From contig JAGHDB010000390.1 of NCBI GenBank assembly GCA_021160155.1, positions 1 through 6,309 of the forward strand: a stretch of DNA of 6,309 nucleotides, written 5' to 3'. A program made the position numbers and the translations under genes. The notes beneath the pieces are model-generated. The model saw only the letters and a list, made by a program, of their open reading frames with translations. It had not been told where the DNA came from and searched no databases. Shown here piece by piece: positions 1 to 5,365 of this stretch; the stretch's first letter is position 1, and every line of letters begins with the position of its first letter. The stretch is from Bacteroidales bacterium (GTDB taxonomy: Bacteria; Bacteroidota; Bacteroidia; Bacteroidales; UBA12481).

Positions 1-192
1 ATACGAAACTGGAAAAGCAGAGATATCAAAGCTGATCTGAAAATAAACGGCATTTCCGTGAAACCCGGACCCGATTTCAGGCAAGGAGTGAATATCGACA
101 CCGATGGAACATTTACTTTAATCGTCTGGGTTGGTTTGAAAGCAGATACTCCTCAGCGTTTTGAGATTACGGAGCATAATACAGATAGATAA
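1..192 (+). CDS. C-terminal fragment of an unassigned protein
   Basis: An open frame enters from the left edge in frame 1 and ends at TAA 190-192, giving the last 63 residues of a protein whose start lies outside the window. The fragment begins I-R-N-W-K-S-R-D-I-K-A-D and contains KPGPDFRQG and DTDGTFTLIVWVGL. The alternation of short polar turns and hydrophobic strands looks like a beta-sandwich tail, of the kind found at the end of many secreted carbohydrate-active enzymes. No catalytic motif is visible and I do not recognise the family. It lies on the same strand as the sulfatases, but 160 bases and a possible terminator separate it from the next gene, so co-transcription with them is uncertain. 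That it belongs to a carbohydrate-active protein is inference from context. Confidence 0.65.
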   Translation: MRNWKSRDIKADLKINGISVKPGPDFRQGVNIDTDGTFTLIVWVGLKADTPQRFEITEHNTDR

Positions 193-268
193 GGCAAAAA
201 TCCACTCATTTTTTTGGATGAAATAATTGTACATTTACTTTCAAAGACAGGGATGCTTTTGGAAGGAT

Positions 269-312
269 TTTAACCCGCTAATGAACTAAATTGGGTTGAA
301 TAAATTTTTTTT
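269..312 (+). terminator. possible intrinsic terminator after the upstream gene
   Basis: An imperfect stem pairs 269-276 (TTTAACCC) with 293-300 (GGGTTGAA). It has 8 pairs including one G-T, and a 16-base loop. TAAA and then eight T residues at 305-312 follow. It starts 76 bases after the stop of the upstream fragment. The long loop and short stem make it a modest candidate. If real, it ends the upstream transcript and the 353 gene opens a new unit. I could not find a convincing Bacteroidota promoter (TTTG, then TAnnTTTG about 20 bases later) between here and 353. Confidence 0.35.
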
Positions 313-352
313 AATCTCCCTTGAGGTTTAGGACTAATAAAGAATTAATTCA

Positions 353-1909
353 ATGAAAAAAACAATTTCTTCTCTGATGTATATGGAGAGTAAAATGGTG
401 CTTTCCGGGCTTTCAATCATGTGCCTGATTGGCACGAATGCCTGTAAGAACGGGGATACAAAAAAGGATAAAAATGCCACAAAGAACCCGAACATTCTCA
501 TCTTAACAGCCGACGATCTGGCTTACAATTCAGTTGGCGTATTTGGATGTAAGGTGCCAGATATCACCCCGAATATTGACAAGCTTGGCAGTGAAGGGAT
601 AAGGTTTACAAATGCTTATGTAAACACGGCTGTATGTCAGCCATGTCGTCAAAGTCTTCTGACCGGCAGATTACCGCATAATAACGGGGCGGAAGGTTTC
701 GAACCTATCGATTCAGATGTAACCACGTTGACTGAACTGCTGAAGAAAGCCGGTTATTTTAACGGGATTTTGGGCAAGGAAATTCATAATCAACCAACGG
801 AAAAATTCTTTTGGGATTTTATTCCTTTTAAAACAGAAACTGACTCGGTTTGGCGAAAAGGGAATTCGAGAACTCCTGCACTTTTCCGCAAATATTCAGC
901 AAAATTTTTCGCGATGGCGAAAAAACAAAATAAACCTTTCTTTCTGGAGGCCAATTCGCACGACCCTCACCGGCCCTTTGCGGGTAGTGCAAATGATACT
1001 GCAACGTTCGGAGATAACCTTCCTCCGATTGAAAGAATATATAAACCCGAAGATATTGAGATGTTGGGTTACCTGCCCGATATTCCCAAAGTCCGTAAGG
1101 AAGTTGCCCAATACTATAATTCAGTTTACCGGTGTGATCAAAATATCGGTGCTGTACTTCAATCATTGGATGAAAGCGGACTTGCAGATAATACCCTCGT
1201 CATATTCCTGAGTGATCACGGCGCATCTTTCCCTTTCTCAAAGGCACAATGCTACCTTAATAGTGACAAGACACCACTCATTGTAAAATGGCCCGGCAAG
1301 ATCACTCCCGGCCAGGCAGATACCACGCATTTCATTTCGGGTATTGATTTGATGCCCAGTATTTTGGAAGCAACCGGTATCTCTATTATCCCCGGCCTCG
1401 ACGGCCGAAGCTTTCTGCCGTTACTTTTCAACAAGGATCAAAATAACAGGGATTATGTTTATTCATCCTTTTACCAAATATTTGCGAGAATACGTTATCC
1501 CATGCGTAGTATTCATGGCAGAAACTTTGGATATATTTACAATTTCTGGTCTGACGGTAAGCTGGGTATGAGAGGCGATGCCACCGGCGGTCTCACCTGG
1601 AGGGCTATGAAAGAAGCCGCTAAAACGGATCCCCGGATTGCCGCACGGGTAGAACTTTACCTGCATCGTGTACCGGAAGAATTCTATGATTACAGGAATG
1701 ATCCCAATGGACTTCATAATCTGATAAACGATCCAAAGTATGCCGATGAGATTCAAAAATACATAAACAGATTAACAGAAGCAATGAGAAAATATCACGA
1801 TCCGGCTCTTGAGGCATTCATAAACCGGAATAAAAAAGATGTCGTAAAAAATTTTATGAAGGAACAGCAGGAGGAAGCCAAGAAGACCGGACATGATATA
1901 CGGTTTTAA
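353..1909 (+). CDS. S1-family sulfatase resembling N-sulfoglucosamine sulfohydrolase (SGSH, sulfamidase)
   Basis: Predicted to hydrolyse N-sulfate from non-reducing-end glucosamine of heparan sulfate or heparin fragments, after export. The formylglycine motif is C95-Q-P-C-R99 followed by SLLTG. Other active-site candidates are D54-D55, K142 and H145 (GKEIH), the S-H-D-P-H-R block at 202-207, S-D-H-G at 287-290, and K297. Recalled human SGSH matches in the same order: SHDPHR aligns with FHDPHR, NTLVIFLSDHG with DTLVIFTSDNG, ASFPFSK with IPFPSGR, YPMRS at 382-386 with its YPMRS, and the YDYRNDP-x5-L block at 445-456 with YDRSRDP. At 518 residues it is close to human SGSH (about 502). Departures are a Cys after the motif proline, His for the usual metal-binding Asn, and Lys for the substrate-side Arg. 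The start at 353 gives a basic N-terminus, a hydrophobic stretch (about 15-29) and Cys31 as a possible but atypical lipobox (T-N-A-C). The next gene starts 55 bases downstream. Sulfatase membership is certain, the SGSH-type assignment is strong, and the exact substrate is inferred. Confidence 0.88.
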   Translation: MKKTISSLMYMESKMVLSGLSIMCLIGTNACKNGDTKKDKNATKNPNILILTADDLAYNSVGVFGCKVPDITPNIDKLGSEGIRFTNAYVNTAVCQPCRQSLLTGRLPHNNGAEGFEPIDSDVTTLTELLKKAGYFNGILGKEIHNQPTEKFFWDFIPFKTETDSVWRKGNSRTPALFRKYSAKFFAMAKKQNKPFFLEANSHDPHRPFAGSANDTATFGDNLPPIERIYKPEDIEMLGYLPDIPKVRKEVAQYYNSVYRCDQNIGAVLQSLDESGLADNTLVIFLSDHGASFPFSKAQCYLNSDKTPLIVKWPGKITPGQADTTHFISGIDLMPSILEATGISIIPGLDGRSFLPLLFNKDQNNRDYVYSSFYQIFARIRYPMRSIHGRNFGYIYNFWSDGKLGMRGDATGGLTWRAMKEAAKTDPRIAARVELYLHRVPEEFYDYRNDPNGLHNLINDPKYADEIQKYINRLTEAMRKYHDPALEAFINRNKKDVVKNFMKEQQEEAKKTGHDIRF

Positions 1910-1964
1910 GCAGCATCCGAAAACGGGATAATGATCGAAATATCACAATTGAATCTTAAACAAA

Positions 1965-3590
1965 ATGAAGACGTACCTATTGCTTATTTCAGCAGCATTT
2001 TTCTTTAATTATTCCTGTAGCCGGAATAAAAAAGATGATTCATCCATTTCCTTGAAAAATCCGAATGTTACCGAAGAATCAAAAGGGCTTCACGGATACA
2101 TCAGTTATTCGGCGGCCAAACCTCCGGCCGAATATAGCTACGGCATGAGCTTTTATTCTGCCGTATGGCCTTTAATAGACAAGCCATTGGCAAATTTTCA
2201 GATCGGGCTTCCCGGTTGCTGGATCCTGCCCGAAAACAAAGATGTTGATTTCCCGCTGTGCCCTGAAGGAACGCTGGCAAGAACCTGGAAAGAAAGAGGT
2301 CCTACCTGGTCAAGTGTATTCCAGACCATCGAAGGAGGTTTGGGATATTGGCGGGGAAATCATTTTCGCTATGCATCACCCAAATTCAGCATGAATGGGG
2401 TTCCCAACTGTTACGACTATGAAGTTGCTTCCCCCGGATGGTCGTTTTTTTACCACAATAAACCCCTGCCCGATAACAAGATGGGAATCGCACAAATTAG
2501 TAACCGCATCCTCGTGCCTCCCGATGGACTGACCTTCCAGGGTAAACCCAACGGACAGTTTCTGGGGTATGCCTGGATGGCTCTCCCGTTAATGGACGAA
2601 CATACATACGGAGATGTACCCGTCGGGGACCAAAGCTGGACACTATTTCTGAACTCTGCCAATTTCAAGGGCCCGGTTGCATACTATATTGCTGAAACCT
2701 GGACCAAAGTTGCAAAGGATTATAAACCCGATGTCGGTCATACCCTGGACTGCCGGCCCGCTACCATGGGAGGTGGCGCAATGGAGATCAATACGGTTCC
2801 CAAAGCAGAATACAAAGCATCCAAAGATTCGGTCTATACAAAAATTCCTGCCTTGCATTTTCCGGTTGATGACCAAAACAGAACCTACCTTGTTCAGAAT
2901 GTGACGTATTATTCCAAGTCAGCCCTGTTCAACGAATTTAAAAATTGGCGCGATGCGATGATCGAAACCTGTGATGGTTCGTTCAATAAAACGGGTTCAT
3001 GGAATCCTCCGGAACTCTCAACAAGGATGCCCGATTTCGATCAGGATGGGAAAATAATGGAAAAAGTTGATAATACCTTTTCAACAAAGATTTTTCCCGA
3101 TAATGTTTTCGGCATTCAATGGAAAAAATCAAAGGACGGTTTCGGAACATTTCCACAATATTTCCTGAAAACATTTTCCGGAAATCCTGTCGCTGTTTCC
3201 GCTGAAGATGTGCCTAAGGAACTCACCGACCATGAATTTGCTCTGGCCGAAAAAGGAGAACCTTATACTTCACCCGATTCCGGCGCCTGGGTGAACCCCG
3301 GACCAGCTTCCGACCCTATAACTATCACACTCGCCGACGGCTCCCAGGTTACCTATGCCTGGTACCGATTTATCGACCAGCCCTCCCTGCAACAGTATGA
3401 CTGGTCACCCGAACAAAAGCAGAAGCTTCAGGCACTGATCGAAAAAGTCCAGGCAAACTGGACAAACGACAAAGAATATATGGCGCCACAAAGCAAAGGT
3501 GATTTGGTCATCTTCGATGAGGCTTTGCTCGTTGTACCTCCTAAAGAGTATGAAGTAGGTTATGTACCAATTGTCATAGGTCAAAAATAA
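1965..3590 (+). CDS. uncharacterised 541-residue exported lipoprotein between two sulfatases
   Basis: I do not recognise the family. The N-terminus is a short signal sequence (residues 2-17, rich in L, A and F) ending in N-Y-S-C18, consistent with a lipoprotein; a polar linker (about 19-40) follows. The mature part is rich in aromatic residues and glycine and has no internal transmembrane segment, as expected for a soluble exported domain or domains. Visible landmarks are a W/Y/G-rich region at 55-165, paired W-F/Y-F motifs near 159-163, a T-M-G-G-G-A-M segment at 267-273, and an acidic loop D357-F-D359-Q-D361-G362 of the DxDxDG calcium-binding type. A charged stretch near 480-505 (SPEQKQKLQALIEKV) is probably helical. 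I see no sulfatase, glycosidase or lyase signature. It lies 55 bases after the SGSH-like gene in the same direction, so it probably acts on, binds or presents the same glycan; that is inference. The start gives the only sensible signal peptide. The coding region is intact. Confidence 0.85.
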   Translation: MKTYLLLISAAFFFNYSCSRNKKDDSSISLKNPNVTEESKGLHGYISYSAAKPPAEYSYGMSFYSAVWPLIDKPLANFQIGLPGCWILPENKDVDFPLCPEGTLARTWKERGPTWSSVFQTIEGGLGYWRGNHFRYASPKFSMNGVPNCYDYEVASPGWSFFYHNKPLPDNKMGIAQISNRILVPPDGLTFQGKPNGQFLGYAWMALPLMDEHTYGDVPVGDQSWTLFLNSANFKGPVAYYIAETWTKVAKDYKPDVGHTLDCRPATMGGGAMEINTVPKAEYKASKDSVYTKIPALHFPVDDQNRTYLVQNVTYYSKSALFNEFKNWRDAMIETCDGSFNKTGSWNPPELSTRMPDFDQDGKIMEKVDNTFSTKIFPDNVFGIQWKKSKDGFGTFPQYFLKTFSGNPVAVSAEDVPKELTDHEFALAEKGEPYTSPDSGAWVNPGPASDPITITLADGSQVTYAWYRFIDQPSLQQYDWSPEQKQKLQALIEKVQANWTNDKEYMAPQSKGDLVIFDEALLVVPPKEYEVGYVPIVIGQK

Positions 3591-3598
3591 CATTTATT

Positions 3599-3626
3599 GT
3601 TTAACCCTGCCCTGAGAGGGTTAAAC
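3599..3626 (+). terminator. perfect 10-bp hairpin just after the lipoprotein gene
   Basis: GTTTAACCCT (3599-3608) is an exact inverted repeat of AGGGTTAAAC (3617-3626), with an 8-base loop. It begins 9 bases after the TAA of the preceding gene. No T-run follows, so it is not a textbook intrinsic terminator. A processing site, an mRNA 3'-end stabiliser or a weak or bidirectional terminator are all possible. The structure is seen directly; the role is inferred. Confidence 0.55.
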
Positions 3627-3656
3627 GATATCCATCAACTAACTACTACCAATTCA

Positions 3657-3770
3657 ATGAAACATTCTACGAACACAAAGATCATATTCCTGATCTTTGT
3701 GCTTATCCTGTTTTTTAGTGCAACCGAGTGTCAGATCCCCAAACCTCTTCTGAATCGCATCCGTATTTAA
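3657..3770 (+). CDS. 37-residue ORF with a signal-peptide-like start; small peptide, leader or gene remnant
   Basis: ATG 3657 to TAA 3768-3770 encodes 37 residues. The first 25 look like an export signal: a polar, basic start (M-K-H-S-T-N-T-K), a strongly hydrophobic run from I9 to F20, then S-A-T-E-C25. Only twelve residues follow (QIPKPLLNRIRI), so almost no mature protein would remain. The sequence before the start (AATTCA-ATG) is the same as before the 353 gene. It ends 15 bases before the second sulfatase. A perfect 11-bp inverted repeat sits inside it, which argues that this DNA may be selected as RNA structure rather than as protein. It could be a translated leader, a tiny membrane-associated peptide, or the surviving 5' end of a lost lipoprotein gene. 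I cannot choose between these from sequence. Confidence 0.35.
   Translation: MKHSTNTKIIFLIFVLILFFSATECQIPKPLLNRIRI
3674..3716 (+). terminator. perfect 11-bp hairpin followed by a T-run; terminator or attenuator candidate
   Basis: CACAAAGATCA (3674-3684) pairs exactly with TGATCTTTGTG (3691-3701) across a 6-base loop (TATTCC). Six T residues follow at 3711-3716, nine bases after the stem. A classical intrinsic terminator has its T-run directly at the stem, so this is not ideal. The stem is nonetheless the strongest inverted repeat I found in the window. It lies within the 37-codon ORF and upstream of the second sulfatase, a suitable place to lower read-through into the downstream genes. An operator for a dimeric regulator is an alternative. 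Confidence 0.5.
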
Positions 3771-3785
3771 TCTAATATCGTCGTC

Positions 3786-5348
3786 ATGCAAAAGATCAAT
3801 TTTTTTGTTTTATCAGGGATTTCACTTCTGGCACTATCTTCCGGTTGTTCTGAAAAAAAGGAGCAAACCGGGAAAATGCCCAATATCCTGCTTATCCTGG
3901 CCGATGACCTGGGTTATGGAGATGTTGGCTGCTACAATCCAGAATCAACAATCCCGACTCCAAATCTAGACCATCTTGCCGGCGAGGGAATCCGGTTTCT
4001 TGACGCGCACAGTCCTGCTACCGTATGCACTCCCTCACGTTACAGCATTCTCACCGGGCGTATGGCATTTCGAACCGGCTTCCCCGGAGTTTTCACCGGC
4101 GCGGGCGGTCCCTGCCTGATCGAAAAGGGAAGACTCACCCTTCCCCAAATGCTCAGGAACCAGGGATATTCAACAGCCATGGTGGGAAAATGGCATGTCG
4201 GACTGACCTTTCTGGATAAAGAAGGCAAACCGATATGCCGTAATGGTCTGGAGGCGGTGAAAGAAATTGATTATTCCCGTCCTATACCCGATGCACCCAT
4301 CCACAGAGGATTCGATTACTTCTTTGGAACGGCCTGCTGCCCAGGTACCGACTGGCTCTACGCATACATCGATGGCGACCTGATACCGGTGCCACCTACC
4401 CATATCCTTGATCGCAGCAAGCTGCCCAACCATCCTTATTCACACGATAACCGGCCTGGACTGCAAGCCCCTGACTACGATCTGACAAGACTCGATATGG
4501 TCTTTCTGCAAAAAAGTATCGATTTTATTAAAAATCATGAGAAAACAGAACCCGATAAACCATTTTTCCTCTATCACTGTACGTCGGCAGTACATTTGCC
4601 TTCCTTTGCCGCCAAAGAGTTTCTGGGACAGACTAATGCCGGTCCCCACGGCGATTATATCTTCGAACTTGACTACATCGTAGGCCGACTGATGAAAACC
4701 CTTGATTCACTTGGCATTGCTGACAATACACTTGTAATCTTCTCCAGTGATAACGGCCCGGAAACTTCCACCGTAGTTCACATGCGCCAGGATTATAATC
4801 ACGATGGAGCACGACCCTGGAGAGGTATGAAAAGAGATCAGTGGGAGGGAGGTCATCGGGTACCTATGATCGTCCGATGGCCGGCAATGATCAAAGCGGG
4901 AAGTACCTCAAACCAAATGATCTCCCTGACCGATATTATGGCTACCTGCGCCGATATCACCAACGCCGAATTGCCGGCGGAAGCAGCAGAAGACAGCTAC
5001 GATATGCTTCCCGTATTTCTGAATGAACAGTCCGAATCGATACGTCCCTTTCTTCTGACGGAAACATGGTCGGCCAAAATGGCCATACGTTACGGAGAAT
5101 GGAAATATCTTGATCATAAAGGCTCCGGAGGAAATAACTATTCCCGGGGAATGCTGCTTCAATACGCCCTGCCGGATGAAGAACCCAATGCTCCCGGTCA
5201 GCTTTATAATCTGGTTGCCGACACAGGTGAAAAGCATAATATATACAATCAGTATCCCATTATCGTGAAGGAGTTAAAAAGCCAGATTGAATTATACCGC
5301 ACTACCGGACGAAGTGCTCCGCTGTTAAGACCGCTGATTACGAAATAA
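3786..5348 (+). CDS. arylsulfatase A-type S1-family sulfatase, lipoprotein
   Basis: Predicted formylglycine-dependent exolytic O-sulfatase acting on a sulfated sugar after export. The signal sequence (2-20) ends in S-S-G-C21, consistent with a lipoprotein. Domain order is typical of S1: P-N-I-L-L-I-L-A-D40-D41-L-G-Y-G with metal-binding aspartates; the modification motif C81-T-P-S-R85-Y-S-I-L-T-G; G-K135-W-H137; H-R-G-F-D-Y-F-F-G at 173-181; H270; S-S-D322-N323-G; K349; and W-E-G-G-H-R-V-P at 353-360. The smaller C-terminal domain closes with G-Q-L-Y-N-L at 471-476. Every catalytic position I can place is present, and 520 residues is a normal length. An extended segment between GKWH and HRGFDYFFG (about 138-172), plus the Cys-Cys at 184-185, probably shapes substrate selection. 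The substrate cannot be read from sequence. The neighbouring heparan-type genes make a heparan O-sulfate (6-O, 3-O or 2-O) a reasonable guess. The GH89 gene starts 17 bases after its stop, strongly suggesting one transcript. Confidence 0.92.
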   Translation: MQKINFFVLSGISLLALSSGCSEKKEQTGKMPNILLILADDLGYGDVGCYNPESTIPTPNLDHLAGEGIRFLDAHSPATVCTPSRYSILTGRMAFRTGFPGVFTGAGGPCLIEKGRLTLPQMLRNQGYSTAMVGKWHVGLTFLDKEGKPICRNGLEAVKEIDYSRPIPDAPIHRGFDYFFGTACCPGTDWLYAYIDGDLIPVPPTHILDRSKLPNHPYSHDNRPGLQAPDYDLTRLDMVFLQKSIDFIKNHEKTEPDKPFFLYHCTSAVHLPSFAAKEFLGQTNAGPHGDYIFELDYIVGRLMKTLDSLGIADNTLVIFSSDNGPETSTVVHMRQDYNHDGARPWRGMKRDQWEGGHRVPMIVRWPAMIKAGSTSNQMISLTDIMATCADITNAELPAEAAEDSYDMLPVFLNEQSESIRPFLLTETWSAKMAIRYGEWKYLDHKGSGGNNYSRGMLLQYALPDEEPNAPGQLYNLVADTGEKHNIYNQYPIIVKELKSQIELYRTTGRSAPLLRPLITK

Positions 5349-5365
5349 AAAAATATGGTTGAAGA

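Noticed and set aside
200..219. Small inverted repeat ATCCA/TGGAT after the upstream stop
   Set aside because: Only 5 pairs with a 10-base loop; too weak to call in AT-rich sequence.
213..237. Possible Bacteroidota promoter: TTTG at 213-216 and TACATTTA at 230-237
   Set aside because: The gap between the boxes is 13 bases rather than about 20, and the -7 box lacks the final G; a possible terminator also lies between it and the gene.
828..1166. Minus-strand open frame of 112 codons inside the first sulfatase
   Set aside because: It lies wholly antisense to a well-supported sulfatase, has no recognisable domain, and is the kind of frame that codon bias produces by chance.
3657..3785. The 37-codon ORF as a true N-terminal extension of the second sulfatase
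   Set aside because: It stops at 3768-3770 and the sulfatase has its own complete signal sequence from 3786, so no extension or frameshift is needed.
4908..5237. Minus-strand open frame of 109 codons inside the second sulfatase
   Set aside because: Antisense to a conserved gene, with no family resemblance or start context.
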